From Eubacterium sp. (lineage in GTDB: Bacteria; Bacillota; Clostridia; Oscillospirales; Ruminococcaceae), in the NCBI GenBank assembly GCA_022511265.1, contig JAFLRX010000013.1, positions 1-35,481 of the forward strand: DNA of 35,481 bases. The letters are read 5' to 3'. The notes beneath the pieces were generated by a model, which was given only the letters and a program-made list of their open reading frames with translations, was not told the origin of the DNA and ran no database searches. The position numbers were made by a program, and so were the translations under genes. Below, in pieces: positions 7,339-16,700 of this stretch. Within the stretch, counting starts at the first letter, position 1. Each line of letters begins with the position of its first letter.

Positions 7339-8391
7339 ATGAGCAACGAAAAAAGCGGTATCAGTATTTTTCAGAAATATCTGACTGTATGGGTCATTAT
7401 CTGTATGGTTATCGGGGTGCTTATCGGGCAGTTTTTGCCGCAGATACCCGATTTCCTGAATCGGTTTGAATACGCTAAGGTATCAATACCCATGGCAATT
7501 CTTATTTGGCTGATGATCTATCCGATGATGATGAAGGTGGATTTCAAAAGTATAAAAAACGTCGGCAAAAACCCGAAAGGGCTTTTCGTTACATGGATAA
7601 CAAACTGGCTGATAAAGCCGTTCTCGATGTACGGTATCGCCTGCCTGTTTTTCTTTGTGATATTTAAGGCGTTTATCACACCCGAGCTGGCCACCGAATA
7701 CCTTGCGGGAGCGGTCCTGCTGGGTGCCGCGCCCTGCACGGCAATGGTGTTTGTGTGGAGCACTTTAACAAAGGGCGACCCAGCCTATACGGTGGTGCAG
7801 GTGGCAACCAATGACCTGATCATCCTTGTAGCGTTTGTGCCGATTGTAAAGTTCCTGCTGGGTGTTTCCAATGTGGCTGTGCCGTGGGATACATTGTTTT
7901 TGTCGGTGGCGCTGTTTGTTGTAATCCCGCTTGCGGGCGGTCTGCTGACACGGTATTTTGTGACAAAGAAAAAAGGCAAGGATTATTTTGAAAACACCTT
8001 TGTCAAAAAGTTTGACGGCATTACCACCATAGGACTGCTGTTGACGTTAATTCTTATCTTCTCGTTTCAAGGCGGCATTATCCTTGAAAACCCGCTGCAC
8101 ATCGTCCTTATCGCCGTGCCGCTGGTTTTGCAGACGTTTATCATATTTGCGATTGCATATATAGCTTGCAGGATAGTAAAGCTGCCGTATAAAATAGCCG
8201 CACCCGCGGGGATGATAGGCGCGTCCAACTTCTTTGAGCTTGCGGTGGCTGTTGCTGTAGCCTTATTCGGCACGACTTCTCCTGCTGCTCTGGCAACGAC
8301 GGTCGGTGTATTGACCGAGGTTCCTGTTATGCTGTTCCTTTGCAAGATTGCGAACAAGACGCAAAATCGGTTTTCCGATAATGATAAATAA
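7339..8391 (+). CDS. acr3: ACR3-family arsenite efflux permease
   Basis: A 350-residue membrane protein with about ten helices, of the bile-acid/arsenite (BASS) superfamily. Key stretch: LGAAPCTAMVFVWS, with Cys133 at the position conserved and required in ACR3 proteins, followed by NDLIILVAFVPIVKFLLG. The start is placed at ATG 7339, which has AGAGGA 9 nt upstream; earlier in-frame starts at 7300 and 7321 lack such a site. Expected role: proton-driven export of arsenite (possibly antimonite). It follows arsR by 72 nt with no terminator, so both share one transcript. No arsC reductase is present here. Confidence 0.9.
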   Translation: MSNEKSGISIFQKYLTVWVIICMVIGVLIGQFLPQIPDFLNRFEYAKVSIPMAILIWLMIYPMMMKVDFKSIKNVGKNPKGLFVTWITNWLIKPFSMYGIACLFFFVIFKAFITPELATEYLAGAVLLGAAPCTAMVFVWSTLTKGDPAYTVVQVATNDLIILVAFVPIVKFLLGVSNVAVPWDTLFLSVALFVVIPLAGGLLTRYFVTKKKGKDYFENTFVKKFDGITTIGLLLTLILIFSFQGGIILENPLHIVLIAVPLVLQTFIIFAIAYIACRIVKLPYKIAAPAGMIGASNFFELAVAVAVALFGTTSPAALATTVGVLTEVPVMLFLCKIANKTQNRFSDNDK

Positions 8392-8405
8392 TAAGTGCGA
8401 ATATA

Positions 8406-8441
8406 AGACCGCAGACAAAGTTGCCTGCGGTCTGCTTATTT
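8406..8441. terminator. Terminator between acr3 and the mannan AraC gene
   Basis: AGACCGCAG (8406-8414) pairs with CTGCGGTCT (8425-8433). The plus-strand tail (GCTTATTTC) is moderately U-rich; the minus-strand tail is weaker. It lies between two convergent stop codons. Confidence 0.75.
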
Positions 8442-9260
8442 CATTTTCTTTTTATATTGGGCGGGGGACATCCCCTCATATTTTCTGAACACCGTGCTGA
8501 AATATCCCGCGTCTCTAAAGCCCGAGCCTGCCGCCGCCTCAGATACCGAAACATTTCTTTCGGTCAGCAGCTGCTTGGCTTTATCCAGCCTTATTTTTGT
8601 AAGATATTCGTTGGGTCGGGCGTTCATTGTATTTTTGAAAATGCGGCAGAAATGCTGCGGGGTGACGCCTATTATCTCGCTCAGCTGGGTCATGGAGATA
8701 TCGGTGCGAAAATTGTCGTGCATATATTTCAGTACAGGCAGCAGCATTGACATCTGTCTGCTCCTTGCGCTGTCGGCGTTAGAATCCGTCCACCTATGAA
8801 ACTCGATTATATAATCGTACACCAGCCCTGAGCAGGTATAATCACAGTAAAGTATGTCGTTTTCCTGTGATATTACCATTTTGTCAAAGGTTCTTTCCAA
8901 TGCCGTTCCGTCCGCAGGTGTAACAACAACAGGCACGGTCATCCCTAATTTTGACAGCAGCTCATCGCAGGTCTGCCCCTCAAACGCTATCCATCTCACA
9001 TCCCACTTTACTTCATCGGGATAGTAAGAATGAGGTGCGTTTTTCGGCAGGAAGAAATAATCTCCCGCAGTGATTTTTTGTGCTTTTTTATCATATTCAA
9101 GCGTCCCGCTGCCCGCCGCGCAGAAAAGTATCTGGGCGCAGTGATAACCGTCGGGTCTGTCGATGCGAGCCTGATATTCACTCCCGCCGATGCCGAATAG
9201 AAAAAACGGCAGCACCCTTGCCTCGGGATTATAGGGATAAATGCTTTTTTCCAGTTTCAT
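8436..9260 (-). CDS. AraC-family regulator of the mannan locus
   Basis: A 274-residue regulator. I place the start at ATG 9260 (MKLEKSIYPYNPE) because GAGGAG lies 6-7 nt upstream; the open frame reaches 9476 but that extension crosses a perfect promoter and is not coding. The N-terminal cupin-like sensor includes YHCAQILFCAAGSGTLEYD and ITAGDYFFLPKNAPHSYYP. The C-terminal 100 residues have two helix-turn-helix units (MTQLSEIIGVTPQHFCRIFK and VSEAAAGSGFRDAGYFSTVFRKYEG) and the terminal MSPAQYKKK of the family. It is divergent from the esterase/mannanase operon, which it presumably activates in response to a manno-oligosaccharide. Confidence 0.92.
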   Translation of the reverse strand: MKLEKSIYPYNPEARVLPFFLFGIGGSEYQARIDRPDGYHCAQILFCAAGSGTLEYDKKAQKITAGDYFFLPKNAPHSYYPDEVKWDVRWIAFEGQTCDELLSKLGMTVPVVVTPADGTALERTFDKMVISQENDILYCDYTCSGLVYDYIIEFHRWTDSNADSARSRQMSMLLPVLKYMHDNFRTDISMTQLSEIIGVTPQHFCRIFKNTMNARPNEYLTKIRLDKAKQLLTERNVSVSEAAAGSGFRDAGYFSTVFRKYEGMSPAQYKKKMK

Positions 9261-9288
9261 TTTCGCTCCTCGTTTGGACTTTTTTAAT

Positions 9289-9317
9289 ATTATACCCTTT
9301 GTGTAATACACTGTCAA
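9289..9317 (-). promoter_or_regulatory. Consensus promoter of the mannan AraC gene
   Basis: Minus strand: TTGACA (rc of 9312-9317), 17-bp spacer, TATAAT (rc of 9289-9294). A small palindrome, GTGT-AAT-ACAC (9301-9311), sits inside the spacer and could be a repressor site. Confidence 0.8.
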
Positions 9318-9397
9318 TACTTTAGCGATTTTAATTATAAATTTTTTACAGACAGCTTTTTTATCATAAATTGCAGGATTGACTTTTGAATTTTTAA

Positions 9398-9441
9398 CAT
9401 TTTCAATGGTTGTTTTATTCAGAATTTTACATTGAAAAATG
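9398..9441 (+). promoter_or_regulatory. Candidate operator of the mannan operon
   Basis: CATTTTCAATG (9398-9408) and CATTGAAAAATG (9430-9441) are near-perfect inverted copies (one extra A) about two helical turns apart. The right copy covers the -35 hexamer of the operon promoter. The placement fits binding by the divergent AraC protein; no experimental support is visible. Confidence 0.5.
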
Positions 9442-9460
9442 CCGCGGGCTGTGATAGAAT
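9432..9460 (+). promoter_or_regulatory. Promoter of the esterase-mannanase operon
   Basis: -35 TTGAAA (9432-9437), 17-bp spacer, -10 TAGAAT (9455-9460) with TGA immediately upstream. Predicted start near 9467. Confidence 0.7.
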
Positions 9461-9492
9461 AAATATAGAATAGCATTATGGAGGAATTTATA

Positions 9493-10572
9493 ATGAAACG
9501 TTCTGCAAAAATTCTTGCCCTGTTACTTATAAGCGCGTTTGTTCTTTCCGGCTGTGTCGGTGAGAATACGACCGATACTGACAGCAGCGTTGTATCTCAA
9601 ACGGAAAGCAGCACTTCAGCCGATGAAAGCAGTCCTTCAGACGTGGAAAGCGACACATCAAGCGAAGAAAGCGTTACTTCAGACGAGGAAAGCAGCACCG
9701 AAAACCAAGACAGCAGCACCGATTCAGGATCGGGAGATATTACGGAGGTATCATACATGGAAAAATTCAAAGATATGATAGAAGAAATGGCGCCGAAAGA
9801 TATATTGATAGAGCGTGAGGGCGTGACCTATCCCACGTTTGAAAAATATCATTACTATTCCACCACTGCCGAGCGTGACACGCCCGTCAATGTTTTGCTG
9901 CCGGCGGATTTTTCAGAAGATAAAGAGTACCCGGTGCTTTACATTCTTCACGGATATTATGACAATGAGGACTGGATGAAAAGGGATGCGGTACATCTGG
10001 ACACAATGCTGACCAACCTTATCGCGGACGGCGCGGCGGAAGAGATGATAGTGGTACTGCCGTATATTTATTGCAGCAAGGATATGCCGTACTGCACAGG
10101 CATGGACACGCAGAACACCCTTAATTACGACAACTTTATAAATGATATGATGACCGACCTTATGCCTTATATAGAGGAGAATTTCCCGATAAAGGCAGGA
10201 CGCGAAAACACCGCGATAACCGGCTTTTCAATGGGGGCGCGCGAGTCGCTGTTCATCGGCTTTTCTCACCCCGAGACATTCGGCTATATCGGCGGTGTCT
10301 GTGCAGCACCGGGTCTTATAAACGGCACGGGATATCCTTATCAGCTGGAGAAGGATGAATTTTGCTTTACCGATACAACGCCCTATCTGCTGATGCTCAG
10401 CGCAGCTGACAATGACGGCGTAGTCGGAAATAACCCCATGACATATCATACACTGCTAAACGCAAACGGCACAGAGCATTTATGGCACACAATGTCAAGC
10501 ACAGGTCATGACGCGAGCAGTGTGACACCTCACCTGTATAACTTTATGAGGATGATATTCAAGGAGGTGTAA
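9493..10572 (+). CDS. Lipoprotein esterase, CE1-like alpha/beta hydrolase
   Basis: A 359-residue lipoprotein. The start is ATG 9493 with GGAGGAA 8 nt upstream (the ATG at 9478 lies within that site). The signal peptide ends in LSGC, with Cys lipidated. A Ser/Glu/Asp/Thr-rich spacer of about 60 residues follows. The catalytic domain is an esterase-D/feruloyl-esterase-like fold: VNVLLPADFSEDKEYPVLYILHGYYDNEDW, nucleophile Ser246 in GFSMGA, probable Asp306 (SAADND) and His339 (GHD). In its operon with two GH26 enzymes the likely job is removing acetyl or other ester groups from mannan outside the cell, but substrate is an inference. The next gene starts 3 nt after its stop. Confidence 0.85.
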   Translation: MKRSAKILALLLISAFVLSGCVGENTTDTDSSVVSQTESSTSADESSPSDVESDTSSEESVTSDEESSTENQDSSTDSGSGDITEVSYMEKFKDMIEEMAPKDILIEREGVTYPTFEKYHYYSTTAERDTPVNVLLPADFSEDKEYPVLYILHGYYDNEDWMKRDAVHLDTMLTNLIADGAAEEMIVVLPYIYCSKDMPYCTGMDTQNTLNYDNFINDMMTDLMPYIEENFPIKAGRENTAITGFSMGARESLFIGFSHPETFGYIGGVCAAPGLINGTGYPYQLEKDEFCFTDTTPYLLMLSAADNDGVVGNNPMTYHTLLNANGTEHLWHTMSSTGHDASSVTPHLYNFMRMIFKEV

Positions 10573-10574
10573 TT

Positions 10575-12230
10575 ATGTCAAGGAAATACAGCAAAGCGAC
10601 CGCAATGGCTATGGTTCTTGTTATGATGCTTACGGCTTGCTCGGATGCCACAGGCACACAGAATACGTCGTCTGATAATTTATCTGATGTTCCGTCGGAT
10701 GTCTCATCGCAGGAAAGCAGCGAGCCGACAAACGGCACCCATGCGGAAAGAGTAAAGGTCGACCCGTCGGAGATAACCTATGCCGACAGCTATACCTTTG
10801 AAAAGCTCAGCTTTGACGGTATAGAAAAAGCTGACGTAGATATACTTATCGAGGCGGAGACCGCCGAGGAAAACTCCGGCGTAGCGATAAAAACCGATGT
10901 CGAGGGTTATTCCGGCGACGGATATGTGGATATATCCGACAACCCGCACTTCAAGCTGACTGTCGATATACCCGCCGGCCAGTATTACAAGCTGACGGTG
11001 ACCCACCGCGCGGGCAGCCATAAGGAAAACCCGCTGCTGTTCAACGGGCTGAAGGCAATGGACATCTATTCCGAAAACGAGGACTGGCAGGTGACTGTCG
11101 TTGACGGCGTTTTCCTTGAAAAAGGGGAGAATACGATAACCCTCGGAGAGGGGTGGAGCTGGTTTTCGCTGGATTGTATCCGGATAGAAAACGGAGAGCC
11201 GCTGAGTGATGATATATACGGAAACACCTCCGCAACGCTCTGCAATCCTTACGCCAACCTGAAGACGCAGAATATTTATCAGTATCTCAGGGCGGTATAC
11301 GGCAACCGCACGCTGTCAGGTCAGTGCACCGACTACGGCAAAAATACCGAGACCGACGCTATCTACAAAGGCTATGAGAAATATCCCGCAGTAAGGACCT
11401 TTGACTTTATTTACGATTCTCCCAGCTTTTGCAAGGGCGAGCCGCAGGCAAAAGACGTAGACCTTGCGATACAGTGGAGCAAGGACGGCGGACTGGTCGT
11501 GTTCGACTGGCATTGGTACGCGCCGATGAACGAGTGCGAGTTTTATTCCGACAAGACCACGTTCGATCTCAGTAACGCCGTCACCGATGAGGATATAGCG
11601 CATCTTTCGCCCGACGACGTGCAAAAGCTTTACGACGACGGAAAGATAAGCGAAGAGGCACTCGCTATAATCAATGACATTGATAACATATCTGCTCTTA
11701 TGCAGCGCATGGAGGACGAAAATGTCACGGTAATGTGGCGACCCCTGCACGAAGCGAGCGGCGGCTGGTTCTGGTGGGGCTCTGCGGGCGTTGACAGCTA
11801 TAAATGGCTGTGGAAGCTGATGTACGAGCGTATGACCGACTACTACGAGCTTGACAATCTTATCTGGGTATGGAACGCACAGGCAGCCGACTGGTATCCC
11901 GGCGACGAGTACTGCGATATCTGCGCGATAGATATATATAATCAGGCATACGATTACGGTCCCAGTCCCTCTACTCTTGCCGAGGTATCCGGCTGGGCAA
12001 ATAACGGCAAGCTGGTAACTATGAGCGAATGTGCCACCATGCCCGACCCCGACCTGATAGTAAGGGATAACGCGTACTGGCTGTGGTTTGCGGTATGGAA
12101 TTGGGACTATATCGTTATGAGCGGAACAACATACCTGTCGGATAAATACACATCTTTTGATATGATGGAAAAGGTGTATAACAGCGATGTTATCATCACA
12201 AGAGACCAACTGCCTAACTTTGACAGCTAA
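10575..12230 (+). CDS. Lipoprotein beta-mannanase: CBM35-like module + GH26
   Basis: A 551-residue lipoprotein (signal ending LTAC). After a Ser-rich linker, residues 85-210 form a carbohydrate-binding module of the CBM6/35 type: VDILIEAETAEENSG, GYVDISDN, then GENTITLGEGWSWFSLDCIRIE. From about residue 220 to the end is a GH26 catalytic domain. The acid/base Glu393 is in WRPLHEASGGWFWWG and the nucleophile Glu485 in TMSECA, both standard for GH26 beta-1,4-mannanases. The ribosome site (AAGGAGGTG) lies in the last codons of the esterase gene, showing tight coupling. Expected role: surface cleavage of beta-mannan, with the module holding the enzyme on the polymer. The exact product pattern cannot be told. 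Confidence 0.92.
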   Translation: MSRKYSKATAMAMVLVMMLTACSDATGTQNTSSDNLSDVPSDVSSQESSEPTNGTHAERVKVDPSEITYADSYTFEKLSFDGIEKADVDILIEAETAEENSGVAIKTDVEGYSGDGYVDISDNPHFKLTVDIPAGQYYKLTVTHRAGSHKENPLLFNGLKAMDIYSENEDWQVTVVDGVFLEKGENTITLGEGWSWFSLDCIRIENGEPLSDDIYGNTSATLCNPYANLKTQNIYQYLRAVYGNRTLSGQCTDYGKNTETDAIYKGYEKYPAVRTFDFIYDSPSFCKGEPQAKDVDLAIQWSKDGGLVVFDWHWYAPMNECEFYSDKTTFDLSNAVTDEDIAHLSPDDVQKLYDDGKISEEALAIINDIDNISALMQRMEDENVTVMWRPLHEASGGWFWWGSAGVDSYKWLWKLMYERMTDYYELDNLIWVWNAQAADWYPGDEYCDICAIDIYNQAYDYGPSPSTLAEVSGWANNGKLVTMSECATMPDPDLIVRDNAYWLWFAVWNWDYIVMSGTTYLSDKYTSFDMMEKVYNSDVIITRDQLPNFDS

Positions 12231-12259
12231 TCGTTATTTACGGAGAACGGAGAATGATC

Positions 12260-13474
12260 ATGAAAAAAGGTTTAGCTTTAATATTAACAGCGGCAATACT
12301 TGCGTCTATAATGTCCGGCTGTGAAACAGCCGCGACAGGTGATAGTTCTGCAATGGAGACATCCGCAACAGAGACTTCTGCAACGGAGAGTTCAGCACCT
12401 GAGACATCTGCGCCTGAAACTTCCGCACCTGAAACATCAGCGCCCGAGACTTCCGCACCTGAGACATCAGCGGTTGAAACATCAGTGCCGGAGACATCTG
12501 CGCCCGAGACCTCAGCACCGGAGACATCTGAGCTTGAGACATCATCCGTAGATGAACCGGAAACAACCGATTACACGGCGAAATATCCTTTGTCCAATCC
12601 GAATGCGGACGTACACGCTCAAAAGGTATACGATTATCTCTGCGATAATTTCGGCACATATATGCTGTCCTGCCAGCAGGAATCTACATGGATGTCCAGC
12701 CCCGATTATGAGATGGATATAATAGAAGAGGCGACCGGCAAGCTGCCCGCGATGCGCGGACTTGATTTTATGAACGGCGATTTTGCCGGAGTTGTCAAGC
12801 GCTCAAAGCAGTGGCATGAAAAAGGCGGGCTGGTAACTATATGCTGGCATACCGGCATAAACGGAAAGGGATATAACGAATCTCTTAACGACATGCCTGA
12901 TTTTGACAAGCTGCTAACCCCCGGGACTAACGAATATAATGCCATGATAGCGAACTGGGACAAGGCGGCAGAAGCGCTTGCCGAGCTGCGTGACGCGGGC
13001 ATACCCGTGCTGTGGAGACCGTTTCATGAGTTTGACGGCGGCTGGTTCTGGTGGGGCAAAAAAGGCGGCACAAATTTTATCAAGCTTTGGCAGATGATGT
13101 ATGACCGTTATACCAACGAATTCGGGCTGACCAACCTTATTTGGGTGCTGGGCTATTCTGGAGAAGTGAAAAACGGTTGGTATCCCGGCGATGATTATTG
13201 CGATATCATCGGCTCTGACACATACGATAATTCTACGCATAAAGCGGGATATGATAAGCTGGCGGCAATGAACACAGGCAAGCCTATGGCATTCCACGAG
13301 TGCGGAAATCTTCCGCGTGTTGACAGGTTTGAAACGGACGGAGCTGTCTGGTCGTGGTTCATGGTATGGCACACCGATTATATAGCAAATCAGAACAAAA
13401 CAAATCTTTCTATGGTTTATAACAGCGAGCTGGTCATCACCCTTGATGAGCTGCCGAAAGAGTTGTTTGAATGA
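12260..13474 (+). CDS. Lipoprotein beta-mannanase, GH26 on a Thr/Ser/Pro stalk
   Basis: A 404-residue lipoprotein. The start is placed at the second ATG (12260, MKKGLALIL), 7 nt after GGAG; the ATG at 12254 is only 1 nt from it. The signal ends MSGC. Residues 30-95 are a low-complexity stalk of about 13 ETSAP-like pentads, then a GH26 domain: YMLSCQQEST, acid/base Glu257 in WRPFHEFDGGWFWWG, nucleophile Glu347 in AFHECGN. It resembles the catalytic part of the preceding enzyme but has no binding module, so the pair probably divides the work between polymer and shorter chains (inference). It is the last gene of the operon; a terminator follows at 13571. Confidence 0.92.
   Translation: MKKGLALILTAAILASIMSGCETAATGDSSAMETSATETSATESSAPETSAPETSAPETSAPETSAPETSAVETSVPETSAPETSAPETSELETSSVDEPETTDYTAKYPLSNPNADVHAQKVYDYLCDNFGTYMLSCQQESTWMSSPDYEMDIIEEATGKLPAMRGLDFMNGDFAGVVKRSKQWHEKGGLVTICWHTGINGKGYNESLNDMPDFDKLLTPGTNEYNAMIANWDKAAEALAELRDAGIPVLWRPFHEFDGGWFWWGKKGGTNFIKLWQMMYDRYTNEFGLTNLIWVLGYSGEVKNGWYPGDDYCDIIGSDTYDNSTHKAGYDKLAAMNTGKPMAFHECGNLPRVDRFETDGAVWSWFMVWHTDYIANQNKTNLSMVYNSELVITLDELPKELFE
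12350..12545 (+). repeat. 15-bp tandem coding repeat (ETSAP stalk)
   Basis: About 13 degenerate 15-bp units encoding ETSAP-type pentads (with ATE, VP and EL variants). Such repeats gain and lose units easily and set the distance of the enzyme from the membrane. Confidence 0.85.
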
Positions 13475-13570
13475 TTATATTGCCGATAGCGTTGTTGCGG
13501 GGATATCTGAAGTAACGGCGTTATCGCATGCCGATTGGCATGATGGCATTATGTACAAATTTAATAGACT

Positions 13571-13604
13571 AAAAAGAGAGGATATGTTCCTCTCTTTTTG
13601 TGTT
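13571..13604 (+). terminator. Terminator of the mannan operon
   Basis: AAAAAGAGAGGA (13571-13582) pairs with TCCTCTCTTTTT (13588-13599) around a 5-nt loop, followed by a short T-rich tail (TGTGTTT). It lies 97 nt after the last stop. Almost the same hairpin recurs at 21923-21950. Confidence 0.85.
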
Positions 13605-13670
13605 TATGTAAAAAGTGATGATAAGCGACTATCGTATGACTGCTTTTTCGTCCCGCTTACCGCTCGATGT

Positions 13671-13704
13671 AAAAAGCGCATACCCTATATCGGGCATGCG
13701 CTTT
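13671..13704 (-). terminator. Terminator of the giant surface-protein gene
   Basis: Reading leftward, AAAGCGCAT (rc of 13696-13704) pairs with ATGCGCTTT (rc of 13673-13681), followed by further T residues; an inner CCCGATATAGGG extends the stem. It lies just after the stop at 13714. Confidence 0.85.
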
Positions 13705-13713
13705 CGGTTAGTA

Positions 13714-16700
13714 TTATTTTCTGCGGCGTTTTACCGCTGTGGTGGTAATTGCTGCCAGCATAGCCATCGGCACTGCGAACAAGCCGTTCACTTGTATACC
13801 GGTTGAGGGGTTGTCTGCGTCGGCAGGCGCTTCGGTAGTAGGTGCGTCGGTTGCAGGAGCATCGGTTGCCGAAGGCTCGGTTGCAGGAGCGTCAGTCGCC
13901 GGGGGCTCGGTCGCGGGGGCGTCGGTCATAGGCGGCTCGGTCGCGGGAGCGTCGGTCGTCGGTGGCTCGGTTGCGGGAGCGTCGGTCACCGGAGGTTCGG
14001 TCTCGGGCGGCTCTGTCGTCGGAGGTACAGGTGCCTCATAGGTGTTGACAAACACCAGACTGTCTGTATCTTCGTCTATTATTACCGTACCGTCTTCATC
14101 GTCATAGCATGCGGTTACCGTCAGATTGCCCTGCATGTCGTCAACGACTGTAACAAGCAGGATATAAGGATTAGCATAAGTCATATTTTCTATTCCTGTG
14201 TCGGTCTCGGTTATCCTGAAGATATAGCTGTTAACAGCTGAGCCGTTGGATTTAACGGCAAGCTCAAACGCGCCGCTTGCGTTATCTGCGTCAAGAACGA
14301 CGGAGTCTTTCGCTATTGTGATATATCCGTCCTCTATTGCCTGTGCGGTATCGCCCTTGCTGTCGGCAGGCGCGATGGTGAACTCAAATTCTTCATCCTC
14401 CCACGGCTTACCGTTCAGTATTTTCGCTATCGGGATCAGATAAGTTTTGCCTGCGCTGTAGGTGTTGGTGACGGTTACGTTTGCGTTGCCCTCAACTTGG
14501 GCTGTCAGACCGTCGTTGGTCTCAACAACATTTACCGTTACGATATGGTCAGCGGTGTCATAGCTCATGCCTATGTTGTCAAGACCTGCGGTCTCTTTGA
14601 TGATGAAATCATAGCTGCCCGCTTTATAGAACGCTATATTGTCAAAGGCCTTGAATAATGTGCCGTCATTGCGGATGTCAGCTATAGTCAGTGTTATCTC
14701 GGTATCGCCGATAAATTCCATCGCGTTGCCGTAATCCTCGGCAGCGGTCAGCGTAAAGCTAAACTCGTCGCCTGCAATTACATCTCTGCCGTTTATCACC
14801 TTGGTGACTGACAGCTGTACCTCGTCCTTTGCGGGATAGGTGTTGGTAAAGATATAATCGTTATTGTTATATGCAGTACCGTTGTTGTCGGCTGCTTCAA
14901 AACGTGTTCTGTCGATAAGCTGCGGGATAAGGCTGCCGTAGCCGTCATCCTCCACATCTGCCGTCAGCACATAATAGCCGCTGTCGTAGATAAGGTCGGT
15001 CTCGCTGTCGGCGGGTTTTTCGCTGAGCTTAAAGGTGTAGATGCCGGGCTTTGAGAATATTACATTGTCAAATGATTTGTGTGCCTCTGTCCTTGTGCCG
15101 ACGGTACCGGTGACGGTGATGTCAGCAGGCATTGTAATGTCATCCGCAGTCACACCGTCGGGTGTGCCGATAAGTTCGAGTGTAAATGCAAACTTATCTT
15201 CCGTTCTCCACGCTCTGCCGGTCAGCTGCTTTGTGACCTCGGGCGGCCATACGCCCTCCGAGCTGTAGATATTGGTGAAGGTGAACTCGCCGCCGTCTAT
15301 CACTTCCGCCGAAAGCTGTCCGTTATTGTCGTCGGTTACGCGTACAGTAAAGGTCATGACAGTATTGTTAGGCGCAATGCCTATGATGCTGTGCGGCTTC
15401 TCACTGACGGTAAACTTATAGTCGCCCGCCTCGTTAAAGGTGACAGCGCCTCCATTTACGCTTATCGGGCCGTCTGCGTCATCAGAGCCGTATACGGTTA
15501 ATGTATTATCTGTTATCGTTACCTTGTCGCCGTATTCATCGGCGATCTTGATAATAAAATCAAACTTGTCGGACTCTCTCCAGTCTCTGCCTTCCAGCAC
15601 CTTGGTTATGGTGATGATGTCGGAAAGCTTTGCGGATGCTGCCTTGTAGGTGTTGACAAAGGGCAAAGCGTCTTTGGAGAATGTCCCTGCGGCCATGTCA
15701 CTTGTTATCTCGGTATCGTCTATATAAAGAGTACCGTTCTTGTCGTCCTTTACGGTTACAACTATCGTATAGGTAACGGGGTCGGATTTCAGTCCGGCTG
15801 CGTCTATCGGTTCTTCAATCAGCGTAAAGGTATAAGTACCCTTTGCGTCAAGCAGTATGGCACCGAATGTGCCGGGATATGCCGTTCCCTCGTCCTTGCC
15901 GTTGTCAACTGCCGTTGTCCATGTGCTGCCGACTGCAACAGATGCGGGAGCTGTCTCAGCGTCTATATCTGTCAGAGTAAGGATAAACCGGAACAAGTCG
16001 CCGCTTATCCAGTCTCTGCCGTTCAGCGTGGTTGTAACGCCAATGTTCAGTTCTGCGCTGTTAGACACGTATTTGTTGGTAAAGGTCATCTCGTCGCCTG
16101 TTTTGCCTGCCGCACTGTAGGAAATATCCGCGGACAGCTGACCGTCCTTGTCGGTCACGGTGACGGTGACGGTGTAGGTGTTTTTGTCGAATATAAGACC
16201 GTTTTTGCCGTCGTCGGTCTTATCTTCGGAAACAGTATAGGTATAGATACCCGCCGCGGTGTATTCGATATCACCGAATGTGAACACGCCGTTTACCGCG
16301 CTGACTGTCGTATTTGCAGGTACAGGATATGCAGCATTGTCGGGGACGAGTACGAACTTAAATCTGCCGTTGTCGTCAGTCGTCCAGCTGCGTCCGTCTA
16401 TGGTCTTGATACCTTGTATCTTTGCAGTCGTGGGCTTTACCGCATAGGTGTTGACAAAATCAATGCTGTCGTATTTGTTGCCGTCTTCATCTTCGATGGT
16501 ATAAGTTATTGAGAATTTGTTGCCGGTCTCGGTGACAGTAACGGTGACAACGTAGACGGTTTCATTGTATGTCATACCGCTTGTGTATGCCGAGCTGCTC
16601 TGGCTTATCGTATATTCATAAATTCCCTCGGTATAGTATACCTCGTCAATGAGAGCGATGAGGTCAAAGGGCACTTCCGATGTTTCGGGGTCGTACTTAA

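Noticed and set aside
9261-9476. N-terminal extension of the mannan AraC protein
   Set aside because: It would run through a perfect TTGACA-17-TATAAT promoter, while ATG 9260 has an ideal ribosome site.
13443-13806. Small rightward frames between the mannan operon and the giant gene
   Set aside because: They cross two terminators and have no start signals.
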